Positions 26,061 through 33,518 of a stretch of DNA of 33,518 bases are shown here, in pieces. Below the pieces are notes generated by a model that saw only the letters and a list, made by a program, of their open reading frames with translations, was not told the DNA's origin and searched no databases. Positions within the stretch are counted from its first letter, which is position 1. Every line of letters starts with the position of its first letter. This stretch comes from Clostridia bacterium (GTDB lineage: Bacteria > Bacillota > Clostridia > Oscillospirales > CAG-272): the NCBI GenBank assembly GCA_900753295.1, contig CAADYQ010000146.1, positions 1 to 33,518 on the forward strand, in the 5' to 3' direction. The position numbers and the translations under genes are program-made.

Positions 26061-26792
26061 TTACGCATCTTCTTCGTCGCGCGGGAAGATCAGCGCGGCG
26101 GCTGCGGCAATAACAAGCGTCAGTATGACGGTACGCGTTCCCTCTGATATGCCGGAAACGCCCGGGAGCCGCGCCGCCGCGAACGACGCGGCAAACGAAA
26201 CGGCTACCGTGATTCCCACCGCGCGCTCACGCCGCGCGGGAGGGATGATTATTGCAAGGAACATTCCGTAAAGCGCCACGCCGAGAGCCGTGACGACGCT
26301 TGCGGGCAGAATGTTGCCTGCCGCCGCGCCGAGTGCGGTCCCCGCCGCCCACATCGGCACCGATACGAGCATAGCGCCGTATGTGTATGAAGGCTCAAGA
26401 GAACCGGGGCGCGCCATCGCTATGCCGAAAAGTTCGTCGGTTATATCAAAGCCCATCGCGATACGGTGGTAAATGCGCGTTGAAGGCGAAAAGCGCTGGC
26501 TCATGGCGCAGCTCATAAGTATATAGCGTGCATTTGCAACAAGCGTTACGGCGACCATCTCTATGTACGCGGAATTGGCGGCTATCACGGTAAAGCCCGC
26601 ATATTCGCCAGCCGAGGCATTGCACAGCAGACTTGCCAGCGTTGCCTGAAGCGTATCAAGTCCCGCCGCGCGTGCCGCTATACCAAGAGAGAACGCAACG
26701 GCAAAATATCCGAGTCCGATAGGCAGCCCGTCGCGCATGCCGTCATAAAACGGGCGTCCCGCGCCGCGGGCGGATCTGATTTTTTTCTTCAT
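26061..26792 (-). CDS. azlC: AzlC-type branched-chain amino acid exporter
   Basis: This 243-aa inner-membrane protein is the large subunit of the AzlCD exporter. Family motifs are DGLPIGLGYFAVAFSLGIAA near the N-terminus, the conserved NASAGEYAG segment, NARYILMSCAMSQ, and a hydrophobic C-terminal half. The start ATG 26792 has a poor Shine-Dalgarno but no better alternative is near. A promoter lies 42 bases upstream. Transport of leucine, isoleucine and valine is known for the family. The actual substrate here is inferred. Confidence 0.93.
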   Translation of the reverse strand: MKKKIRSARGAGRPFYDGMRDGLPIGLGYFAVAFSLGIAARAAGLDTLQATLASLLCNASAGEYAGFTVIAANSAYIEMVAVTLVANARYILMSCAMSQRFSPSTRIYHRIAMGFDITDELFGIAMARPGSLEPSYTYGAMLVSVPMWAAGTALGAAAGNILPASVVTALGVALYGMFLAIIIPPARRERAVGITVAVSFAASFAAARLPGVSGISEGTRTVILTLVIAAAAALIFPRDEEDA

Positions 26793-26833
26793 TATCTTTT
26801 GCTCTCACACCTGTGATATTTGAAAGTACAAAT

Positions 26834-26862
26834 ATTATAGCACATATTCAACCACGTGTAAA
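26834..26862 (-). promoter_or_regulatory. Promoter of azlCD
   Basis: On the minus strand TTTACA (26862-26857) and a perfect TATAAT (26839-26834) are 17 bases apart. Confidence 0.8.
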
Positions 26863-26950
26863 TCAGCATAAATGACCGAAAAAACTGCCGCGCGGCAGGC
26901 TTTTCGGGGCATTTTACGGAATTATTCTACATTATATTACGGAGAAAGTC

Positions 26951-28264
26951 ATGAACAACGAACTCAACCTCAAGCTGTTTGATTTTATAGCCTCGTCACC
27001 CACAGCATTCCATACCGTAAGCACCACCGCCGCGATGCTCCGCGACGCGGGCTACCGTGAGCTTTGCGAGAGTGACGAATGGCATCCCGAGCCGGGCGTC
27101 GGTTATTTCACCACGCGCAACGGCTCGTCCCTTATCGCCTTCCGCTATCCCGCAGATGATTTTTGCGGCTACATGATGACCGCGGCGCACGGCGACAGCC
27201 CCGCCTTCAAGATCAAAGAAAACTCCGAGCTTGACGGCAAGGACTACGTCCGCTTTTCCACCGAGAAATACGGCGGGATGCTTTGCTCAAGCTGGATGGA
27301 CCGTCCGCTTTCGGTCGCGGGGCGCGTAACGCTTCGCACAGCCGACGGCATTGAAATAAAAAATGTAGACCTGGGCACCCCCGTCGCCCTGATACCGAAT
27401 GTCGCTATCCACATGAACCGCAACGCCAATGACGGCGCGTCCTTCAACGCCGCAGTTGACATGCTCCCGCTGTATGCGCTCGGAGAAGGCGAAAAGGTAA
27501 CGCTCCGCGCCCGTATTGCGGAGGCGCTCGGCGTTCAGGATACCGCCATCCTCACCACCGACCTCTTTGTATACAACACACAGCGCGGAGTAGAATGGAA
27601 CGGCATGATCTCCGCCCCGCGCCTTGACGACCTCCAGTGCGTCTTTGCATCGCTTTGCGCGTTCATTGAGTCGGGCAAGAGCGGTACGGCATCGGGCGCG
27701 GTCCCGGTGTTCTGCCTGTTTGACAACGAGGAGGTCGGCAGCCAGACCAAGCAGGGCGCGGCGTCAACATTCCTCTGCGATGTGCTTGAGCGCATAAGCG
27801 GAGCCGCAGGGCTGTCGCCCGCCGAGCACCGCCGCCGCATAGCAAACAGCTTCCTTGTTTCCTGCGACAACGCTCACGCCGTACACCCCAACCACACGGA
27901 ATATGCCGACCGCAACCATTCGGTTTTTATGAACCGCGGCATAGTGATAAAATACAACGCCAACCAGCGCTACACCTCCGATGCGGTGTCGGCGGCGATA
28001 TTCCGCCTTGTATGCGAAAAGGCGAACGTCCCCACTCAGTATTATGCAAACCGCGCCGATATGCCCGGCGGCTCCACCCTCGGAAACATTGCAAACACGC
28101 AGGTCTCTTTGAATACAGTTGACATCGGTCTTGCACAGCTTGCAATGCATTCTTCGTTTGAAACGGCAGGCGCACTTGACACATATTACCTCGTGAACGC
28201 ACTTTCCGCCTTTTTCGGAATGAAGCTTTGCTTCGACGGAAACGGAAAATACCGTCTCGAATAA
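26951..28264 (+). CDS. M18 family aspartyl/leucyl aminopeptidase
   Basis: This 437-aa cytoplasmic metallopeptidase removes N-terminal, often acidic, residues from peptides. The zinc-ligand motifs of the family are present: AHGDSPAFKIK with His80 (many members read AHTDSP), the YGG...SWMDRPLSVAGRV segment, DNEEVGSQTKQGA with Asp258 and Glu260/261, SCDNAHAVHPNHTEY, and the C-terminal MHSSFETAG with its ligand His. GGAG precedes the ATG. A CTGCCG/CGGCAG hairpin lies 50-70 bases upstream. It starts a plus-strand run followed by pyrG and purA, but pyrG has its own candidate promoter. Confidence 0.94.
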   Translation: MNNELNLKLFDFIASSPTAFHTVSTTAAMLRDAGYRELCESDEWHPEPGVGYFTTRNGSSLIAFRYPADDFCGYMMTAAHGDSPAFKIKENSELDGKDYVRFSTEKYGGMLCSSWMDRPLSVAGRVTLRTADGIEIKNVDLGTPVALIPNVAIHMNRNANDGASFNAAVDMLPLYALGEGEKVTLRARIAEALGVQDTAILTTDLFVYNTQRGVEWNGMISAPRLDDLQCVFASLCAFIESGKSGTASGAVPVFCLFDNEEVGSQTKQGAASTFLCDVLERISGAAGLSPAEHRRRIANSFLVSCDNAHAVHPNHTEYADRNHSVFMNRGIVIKYNANQRYTSDAVSAAIFRLVCEKANVPTQYYANRADMPGGSTLGNIANTQVSLNTVDIGLAQLAMHSSFETAGALDTYYLVNALSAFFGMKLCFDGNGKYRLE

Positions 28265-28315
28265 ATCCGCAGCCAAAAAAACTGCAAAAAAATGTCGGAA
28301 ATTTGCGTTTTCCTA

Positions 28316-28344
28316 TTGTACTCACATGCATTTTATGATAAAAT
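28316..28344 (+). promoter_or_regulatory. Candidate promoter of pyrG-purA
   Basis: TTGTAC (28316-28321) and TAAAAT (28339-28344) are 17 bases apart. They are followed by a leader of about 110 bases containing overlapping hairpins (28378-28407). Confidence 0.6.
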
Positions 28345-28462
28345 AATATGGTGTTTTGTTTTGGCCGCCTCAGGCGTTTGACACGGACGTGTCAGGGCTT
28401 GCCTGACGCTCAAAATGAAAGAATCAAAATCTAAAATTGCATGATCGAAGGGATGTGAGCTT

Positions 28463-30088
28463 TTGACTAAGTACATTTTTGTAACCGGAGGAGTCGTATC
28501 CGGACTCGGAAAAGGAATTACGGCGGCGTCGCTCGGACGCCTTCTGAAGGAACGCGGGCTTAAGGTCGCGGCACAAAAGCTCGACCCGTACATCAACGTT
28601 GACCCCGGCACCATGAGCCCTTACCAGCACGGCGAGGTTTATGTGACCGAGGACGGAGCAGAGACCGACCTTGACCTCGGTCACTACGAGCGTTTTATCG
28701 ACGAGGACCTCAACAAATATTCCAACCTCACGACCGGCAAGGTCTACTCCAACGTTCTTCACAAGGAGCGTCACGGAGAATATCTTGGCAGCACCGTGCA
28801 GGTGATCCCGCACATAACGAACGAGATCAAGGACTTCATTTACCGCGTGGGCAAAAAGACCTCGGCAGATGTGGTGATAACCGAGATCGGCGGCACGACC
28901 GGCGACATTGAAAGCAGACCCTTCCTTGAAGCCATACGTCAGGTCGGGCGCGAGGTGGGGCGCGAAAATTCGCTTTATATTCACGTTACGCTCGTTCCGT
29001 ATCTTCACGCCTCCGGTGAGCACAAGTCCAAACCGACCCAGCATTCGGTGCAGGAGCTCCAGGGAATGGGCATCTCCCCCGACATCATCGTTCTCCGTTG
29101 TGACGAACACATTGAGGACGAGGGTATGTTTGCAAAGATCGCTCTTTTCTGCAACGTCAGCCAGGAGTGCGTTATCGAAAATGTGACGATACCGATCCTC
29201 TACGAAGCGCCGCTGATGCTTGAGAAATCAAATATTTCCGACATCGTATGCAAAAAGCTCGGCATTGAAGCCAAAAAGCCCGATCTTTCCGAATGGGAAG
29301 AGCTTGTCGAGCGCATCCGCCGCTGTTACGGCGAGGTACGCATTGCGCTCGTGGGCAAGTATGTTCAGCTTCACGACGCCTATCTTTCCGTTGCGGAAGC
29401 GCTGCGCCATGCGGGATACGCATTTGGCTCCAAGGTAAAGATAGACTGGATAGATTCCGAAACGCTCACCCCGGACAACGTGGGAGACATCCTCGGCGCT
29501 GCCGACGGCATAATAGTTCCCGGCGGCTTTGGGGGCAGAGGCATTGAAGGCATGATCCTTGCCGCGCGGTATGCGCGCGAAAACGACGTTCCCTACTTCG
29601 GCATCTGTCTCGGAATGCAGATCGCCGTTATCGAATATGCGCGCGACGTTCTCGGCTGGACCGATGCGGATTCGCGTGAATTCAACGAAGGCTCATCCCA
29701 CCGCGTTATAGATTTCATGCCCGGTCAGAACGATGAAATAGACAAAGGCGGCACACTGCGTCTCGGCAGCTACCCCCGCCACATCATTCCCGGCACCGAG
29801 ATGGAAAAATGCTACGGCGCTGAGCTGATACATGAGCGTCACCGCCACAGATATGAATTCAACAACGAATACCGCGCCAAGCTTGAGGCTGCCGGGCTGA
29901 AAATTTCCGGCACTTCGCCGGACGGCAGGCTCGTTGAAACGGTAGAAGTCCCTGGCGGCACCTTCCGCGTAGGCGTACAGTTCCATCCGGAATTCAAGAG
30001 CCGTCCCAACCGTCCGCACCCGCTCTTTCTCGGGTTTGTCGGCGCGTCGATCGACCATCGCGGCAATCGCGAAGCAAAGAACGACTGA
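28463..30088 (+). CDS. pyrG: CTP synthase
   Basis: This 541-aa enzyme makes CTP from UTP, ATP and glutamine. It starts at TTG with AAGGGATGTGAG just upstream. The synthetase domain opens with KYIFVTGGVVSGLGKGI (P-loop) and includes KLDPYINVDPGTMSPYQHGEV and EIGGTTGDIES. The class I glutamine amidotransferase domain occupies about residues 290-535 with nucleophile Cys382 in GICLGMQ and His508/Glu510 in QFHPEF. Length and motif order are normal. purA follows after 48 bases, so the two nucleotide-synthesis genes are probably cotranscribed. The initiation-linked reiterative GGG start known for Bacillus pyrG is not evident here. Confidence 0.98.
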   Translation: MTKYIFVTGGVVSGLGKGITAASLGRLLKERGLKVAAQKLDPYINVDPGTMSPYQHGEVYVTEDGAETDLDLGHYERFIDEDLNKYSNLTTGKVYSNVLHKERHGEYLGSTVQVIPHITNEIKDFIYRVGKKTSADVVITEIGGTTGDIESRPFLEAIRQVGREVGRENSLYIHVTLVPYLHASGEHKSKPTQHSVQELQGMGISPDIIVLRCDEHIEDEGMFAKIALFCNVSQECVIENVTIPILYEAPLMLEKSNISDIVCKKLGIEAKKPDLSEWEELVERIRRCYGEVRIALVGKYVQLHDAYLSVAEALRHAGYAFGSKVKIDWIDSETLTPDNVGDILGAADGIIVPGGFGGRGIEGMILAARYARENDVPYFGICLGMQIAVIEYARDVLGWTDADSREFNEGSSHRVIDFMPGQNDEIDKGGTLRLGSYPRHIIPGTEMEKCYGAELIHERHRHRYEFNNEYRAKLEAAGLKISGTSPDGRLVETVEVPGGTFRVGVQFHPEFKSRPNRPHPLFLGFVGASIDHRGNREAKND

Positions 30089-30136
30089 TTTCTTCAAATA
30101 CAATATATAATTCAAAGTCAGGAAAGGTACAAGAAA

Positions 30137-31411
30137 ATGTTAACAGCAATCGTAGGTATCAACTGGGGCGATGAGGGCAAGGGCCGTATGGTCGATCTGC
30201 TTTCCGCCGATTATGACATTGTAGCCCGCTATCAGGGCGGCAACAATGCGGGTCACACCGTAGTCAACGAGAAGGGAAAGTTCATCCTCAACCTGCTCCC
30301 CTCCGGCATTCTCCGTGACGGCACCGTAAACGTCATGGGCAACGGCATGGTCATCGACCTTGAGCATCTCTTCGGCGAGGTCGGACGTCTGCGCGAGGCG
30401 GGCATTTCGGTCACTCCCGAAAACCTGAAGATCAGCGACCGCGCCACTGTGTGTCTGCCATACCACAAGCAGCTTGACATTCTTGAAGAAGACCGTCTCG
30501 GCGACGCCAAGTTCGGTTCCACCCGTCGCGGCATAGGTCCGGTATACGGCGACAAATACATGAAAAAGACAGTCCGCATAGGCGATCTGCGTCATCCGGA
30601 AGCGCTTCGCAAGAAGCTTGTCGGTCTTTGCGAGTGGAAGAACCTCCTCGTAAACCGCGGCTACGGAGCCGATCCCATCGATCCCGAAGCGATATACGAG
30701 TGGCTGATGAAATACGGCGGTCCGTTTGTCGATCACATCACCGACACGACCGTATACCTCAACAATGCGCTTGATGCGGGCAAGTCCGTTATGTTCGAGG
30801 CGCAGCTCGGCGCGCTCCGCGACATTGACTTCGGCATCTTCCCCTACACCTCATCCTCCTCCACCATTGCCGCATATGCGCCCATCGGCGCAGGCATTCC
30901 CGCGCGCAGGCTTGACAATGTTATCGGCATTATGAAGGCATATTCCACCTGTGTAGGTGCCGGTCCCTTCACCTGCGAGCTGTTCGGCGACGAAGGCGAG
31001 GCTCTCCGCCGTGCCGGCAACGAATACGGTGCGGCGACAGGTCGTCCGCGTCGTGTTGGCGGATTTGACGTTGTATCCTCCAGATACGGCATTATGCTTC
31101 AGGGTGCCACCGAGATCGCTCTCACGAAGCTCGACGTACTTTCCTTCCTCGATCGCATTCCCGTGTGTGTAAAATACGATGTAAACGGCACGCTCACCAC
31201 CGATTTCCCGACCGGTGAGGATCTTGACGCCGCCAAGCCGGTATACGAGTATCTCCCCGGCTGGAAGTGCGATATTTCCGGTTGCCGCAGTTTCGCCGAC
31301 CTTCCCGCTGAGGCTCAGGACTATATACGCTACATCGAGAAGATGACGGGCTGCCACATCAAATATGTTTCCGTTGGTGCCGGCCGCTCCGAGTATTTTG
31401 AGCTCGGGTGA
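30137..31411 (+). CDS. purA: Adenylosuccinate synthetase
   Basis: This 424-aa enzyme performs the first committed step from IMP to AMP: IMP, aspartate and GTP give adenylosuccinate. The GTP-binding loop reads VGINWGDEGKGRMVDLLS, with Asn where many homologues have Gln, and catalytic Asp12. NNAGHTVV holds His40. Other landmarks are GSTRRGIGPVYGDK, FEAQLGALRDIDFGIFPYTSSS, and TGRPRRVGGFD. The ATG follows AGGAAAGG. The gene ends without an obvious terminator before the repeat-containing spacer. Confidence 0.98.
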   Translation: MLTAIVGINWGDEGKGRMVDLLSADYDIVARYQGGNNAGHTVVNEKGKFILNLLPSGILRDGTVNVMGNGMVIDLEHLFGEVGRLREAGISVTPENLKISDRATVCLPYHKQLDILEEDRLGDAKFGSTRRGIGPVYGDKYMKKTVRIGDLRHPEALRKKLVGLCEWKNLLVNRGYGADPIDPEAIYEWLMKYGGPFVDHITDTTVYLNNALDAGKSVMFEAQLGALRDIDFGIFPYTSSSSTIAAYAPIGAGIPARRLDNVIGIMKAYSTCVGAGPFTCELFGDEGEALRRAGNEYGAATGRPRRVGGFDVVSSRYGIMLQGATEIALTKLDVLSFLDRIPVCVKYDVNGTLTTDFPTGEDLDAAKPVYEYLPGWKCDISGCRSFADLPAEAQDYIRYIEKMTGCHIKYVSVGAGRSEYFELG

Positions 31412-31552
31412 AGTTTGTACAGAGCTTTATCTTCATACCCCCGATGGTGAAGTGAGAGCAGAACCCAATCTACTACACCAATTCAGTTTCATCTGAACAT
31501 TATCTGTTTTATGCCCGAAGGTGAAGCAATAGCAGAATTTGAAGCACTACAC
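31407..31552. repeat. Degenerate direct repeats in the purA-coaW spacer
   Basis: Two segments of about 42 bases resemble each other (31436-31478 and 31511-31552). Shared blocks are CCGA-GGTGAAG, AGCAGAA and ACTACAC. A third GGTGAAG occurs at 31407 across the purA stop. Divergence is high and no protein family is recognisable, so this may be relic sequence. Confidence 0.5.
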
Positions 31553-31566
31553 GATCCATGTATAAC

Positions 31567-31605
31567 AAAACAGGCTGTCGCGCAATTTGCGCGGCAGCCT
31601 GTTTT
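31567..31605. terminator. Bidirectional rho-independent terminator
   Basis: A 17-bp stem (AAAACAGGCTGTCGCGC and its complement with one G-T pair) encloses a 5-base loop, with A-run and T-run flanks on both strands. It lies between convergent purA and the pantothenate kinase gene and fits both. Confidence 0.9.
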
Positions 31606-31620
31606 GTTTGTGTATATTCC

Positions 31621-32487
31621 TTATTGCAGTGCGGCGCCGATAACGGTCCCGTACTGTGAATGCTCCGGGATAAGGAAATTGACTCCGAACGACTCGCCCA
31701 GTCCCTCGAACGTTCTTCTCACCGGCGCTATCCTTGTAAGATTTCCGGTCAGAACGATATTTTTCACTCCATGTCCGCGCGCTGCAAACACCGAGATCAT
31801 TGCGACCGTCTCCGACACCATATTGACGATGCCGAGCGCGATATCATTTTTTGACGCAAGGTCGCTCAGTTTACCGAAATTCGATGCGGTAAGGTTATCA
31901 TTAAGTCCGGTGAACTGTCCCTCGCGCGATATATCTTTGACCCGCAGGTCTACCTTTGAAAGATCGCCGCCCTCGCAAAGCTGTTCGATATGCGAAATAT
32001 TCTCCATTCCGAGGAGCTGCTTTGAAAGCCCGACGAGCGTACCGCCCCCGACGCCTGTGCCGCCGAGATAATCCGTGACGGCTCCGTCCTCTGTTCTTCT
32101 GGCATGTATGAGCGCAGTGCCGGTACCCATGCTCACCACTATCGCCTCATCAAGCCCGGAGAGATAAAGCCCGCCAAGTCCTATGCTTTTGAATTCCGTG
32201 ACCGAACGGCAATCAAGCGAATATATCGGCATATTTACAAAGCCCGAGCCTGCGCCCGTCATCATAACACGGTCGATATCTCCGAGCGCCAGTCCGTTTT
32301 CCGATGTAAAGCGTCCAAGCGCTCCGTACACCGACGTTACCGGGTCTGTCGCCTGCACGAATATCGGAGAGAGCAGTCTCCCATCCGGGTCAAAGCCCAC
32401 GATCTTTGTTGTGCTTCCGCCGACATCAATGCCGACTATCGTCTTTCCGGTGCTGTTTTTTATCTTTTTGCATGATTTTTCAGCCAT
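31621..32487 (-). CDS. coaW: Type II pantothenate kinase
   Basis: This 288-aa kinase phosphorylates pantothenate, the first step of CoA synthesis. It belongs to the ASKHA fold: an N-terminal phosphate loop GIDVGGSTTKIVGFD at about 19-33, the catalytic-type Glu98 in SVTEFKSIGLGGL, a second phosphate motif SMGTGTALIHA, and the adenosine-binding LTGNLTRIAP and GTVIGAAL near the C-terminus. These match the Staphylococcus-type CoaW/eukaryotic-like class rather than CoaA or CoaX. GAGG precedes the ATG by 9 bases. Its promoter overlaps the divergent promoter of the HAD gene. Confidence 0.93.
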   Translation of the reverse strand: MAEKSCKKIKNSTGKTIVGIDVGGSTTKIVGFDPDGRLLSPIFVQATDPVTSVYGALGRFTSENGLALGDIDRVMMTGAGSGFVNMPIYSLDCRSVTEFKSIGLGGLYLSGLDEAIVVSMGTGTALIHARRTEDGAVTDYLGGTGVGGGTLVGLSKQLLGMENISHIEQLCEGGDLSKVDLRVKDISREGQFTGLNDNLTASNFGKLSDLASKNDIALGIVNMVSETVAMISVFAARGHGVKNIVLTGNLTRIAPVRRTFEGLGESFGVNFLIPEHSQYGTVIGAALQ

Positions 32488-32520
32488 ATTTCTCTGCCTC
32501 GCTGAGTTTATTGCGATAAT

Positions 32521-32549
32521 ATTGTATCATCATCTTGCAAAAAAGTCAA
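32521..32549 (-). promoter_or_regulatory. Promoter of coaW, overlapping a divergent promoter
   Basis: On the minus strand TTGACT (32549-32544) and TACAAT (32526-32521) are 17 bases apart. Its -35 box lies inside the spacer of the plus-strand promoter at 32535-32563. Confidence 0.75.
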
Positions 32550-32563
32550 GTCAGTGATATAAT
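32535..32563 (+). promoter_or_regulatory. Promoter of the second HAD gene, overlapping the coaW promoter
   Basis: TTGCAA (32535-32540) and a perfect TATAAT (32558-32563) are 17 bases apart. The two divergent promoters interlock by 15 bases, so polymerase cannot occupy both at once. Confidence 0.7.
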
Positions 32564-32603
32564 TATACTGTAATAATATGCGTAGGAAAGGTAACTTGCT
32601 AAA

Positions 32604-33425
32604 ATGGACTTCAAAAATCCCGATACATCGATACTCAACGCAAAAGAACTCTACATATTTGATATGGACGGCACCATATACCTCGGATACAATGTATTCC
32701 CCTTTGCCATCCGCTTTATCAACGATCTCCGTGCACACGGCAAAAAGGTTCTTTTCTTCACCAACAATGCCTCCCACACCACCGACTTTTATGTTGGCAA
32801 GCTCGATCGCCTTGGTTTTTCGCCGACACGCGACGAGATAATGACCTCCGGTGATGTGACCATTGAATTTCTGCGCCGTCACCGCCCCGGCAAGAGCGTT
32901 TACCTCGTGGGCACCGACGAGCTTGTCGAAAACTTCCGCGCCGCCGGAATAAATATGCTGAACGGCGACGAGGATCACGCCGACATAGTTATCACGAGCT
33001 TTGACACCTCGCTCACATATCAGAAGCTTGACAACGCCTGCCGCCTCATACGCGGCGGTGCGGAATATTTCTCCACCCACCCCGACTTCAACTGCCCGAC
33101 AGAGACAGGCTTCATTCCCGACAGCGGAGCGATCGCGGCATTTGTGACCGCCTCCACCGGCAAGGTCCCCACATACTTCGGCAAGCCTTACCGCGAGACC
33201 GTTGAAATGATAAGCGAAGCTACCGGAATTGCGCGCGACAAAATGTGCATATTCGGCGACCGCCTTTACACAGATATCGCCCTTGGCAAAAAACACGGCG
33301 TGACCGCAGTGCTTGTGCTTTCCGGCGAGACCACACCCGCCGACGTTGATGCGGCGTCAGTTTCCGAAAAGCCCGACTTTGTATTCCCTTCCCTCGACGA
33401 AGTGGATCAGGTCATGTTCGGCTGA
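32604..33425 (+). CDS. HAD superfamily (subclass IIA, NagD-like) phosphatase, second copy
   Basis: This 273-aa hydrolase has the same fold as the enzyme at 6529-7317 but is clearly distinct. Motif I is FDMDGTIYLGY with Asp20 and Asp22. Motif II is FFTNNASHT, the motif III Lys lies in YFGKPYRE, and motif IV is FGDRLYTDIALG. The cap between motifs II and III is of the IIA type. Substrates in this subclass are small phosphorylated metabolites. The specific one is not evident. The ATG follows AGGAAAGG with a rather long spacing of about 12 bases. The next gene begins 24 bases after the stop, so they may be cotranscribed. Confidence 0.92.
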   Translation: MDFKNPDTSILNAKELYIFDMDGTIYLGYNVFPFAIRFINDLRAHGKKVLFFTNNASHTTDFYVGKLDRLGFSPTRDEIMTSGDVTIEFLRRHRPGKSVYLVGTDELVENFRAAGINMLNGDEDHADIVITSFDTSLTYQKLDNACRLIRGGAEYFSTHPDFNCPTETGFIPDSGAIAAFVTASTGKVPTYFGKPYRETVEMISEATGIARDKMCIFGDRLYTDIALGKKHGVTAVLVLSGETTPADVDAASVSEKPDFVFPSLDEVDQVMFG

Positions 33426-33449
33426 TAAAAAAGCAAAGGAATTTACAAA

Positions 33450-33518
33450 ATGGCATACGATGCCGGAATGCTCGCCGCCGTTATCGACGAGCTTAACCGC
33501 GGCTCGGCAGGCGCCAGA
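33450..33518 (+). CDS. rqcH: NFACT/RqcH ribosome quality-control protein, 5' end only
   Basis: Only the first 23 codons lie in the window, beginning MAYDAGMLAAVIDELNRGS. This opening (a short Met-Ala start, Asp, then an amphipathic helix with ELN) fits the N-terminus of NFACT/fibronectin-binding-like proteins, which bind stalled 50S subunits and recruit tRNA-Ala for C-terminal tailing. AAAGGA lies 9 bases before the ATG. The identification rests on very little sequence. Confidence 0.6.
   Translation, partial: MAYDAGMLAAVIDELNRGSAGAR

Noticed and set aside
31511..32071. 186-aa plus-strand open frame starting MPEGEAIAEFEALHDP
   Set aside because: It begins in the degenerate repeat, crosses a terminator and continues antisense to coaW. 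It has no ribosome binding site or domain.

Overview
The window looks like chromosomal DNA of a GC-rich, spore-forming member of the Clostridia (Firmicutes), probably an uncultured gut lineage. The support is: spoVAD/spoVAE, Gram-positive lipoproteins and SGNH/MBOAT envelope enzymes, a TPP riboswitch in front of an ECF-type thiamine S component, pyruvate phosphate dikinase, and many near-consensus sigma-A promoters (TTGACA-17-TATAAT). Five genes start with TTG behind a clear Shine-Dalgarno. I cannot name genus or species.

Layout: (1) 27-800, minus strand: uridine phosphorylase. (2) 942-6141, minus strand: a compact five-gene unit encoding an ECF-type sigma factor, a single-pass membrane anti-sigma-like protein and three tandem serpin lipoproteins with different reactive-centre loops. 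This is the most unusual part of the window. (3) 6282-7317: a HAD-IIA phosphatase with a perfect promoter, and an orphan promoter with a possible small RNA. (4) 7377-7733: two dumbbell-like repeats and tRNA-Leu(CAG) with promoter and terminator. (5) 7877-10273: MBOAT acyltransferase plus anchored SGNH hydrolase. (6) 10284-10724: rnpB with promoter and terminator. (7) 10735-11557, minus: thiT under a TPP riboswitch. (8) 11736-17469, minus: pth, mfd and a PrsA-like foldase lipoprotein. (9) 17597-20351: ppdK, then a large surface SGNH hydrolase (20380-23178). (10) 23285-24684, minus: spoVAD-spoVAE. (11) 24756-26862: an aldose-epimerase-like gene convergent with azlCD. (12) 26951-31411: M18 aminopeptidase, pyrG, purA. 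(13) 31621-33518: type II pantothenate kinase divergent from a second HAD-IIA phosphatase, then the first codons of an rqcH/NFACT gene.

Most of the window is core metabolism and housekeeping: nucleotide synthesis and salvage, thiamine uptake, CoA synthesis, translation rescue, tRNA and RNase P. Against that background three things stand out: the sigma/anti-sigma/triple-serpin operon, which looks like a regulated surface defence against proteases; three terminator-like hairpins at unrelated loci that share the same inner sequence but have different outer arms; and a multi-module SGNH surface protein with three homologous N-terminal modules, a possibly decayed esterase-like region and a Cys-containing C-terminal anchor.
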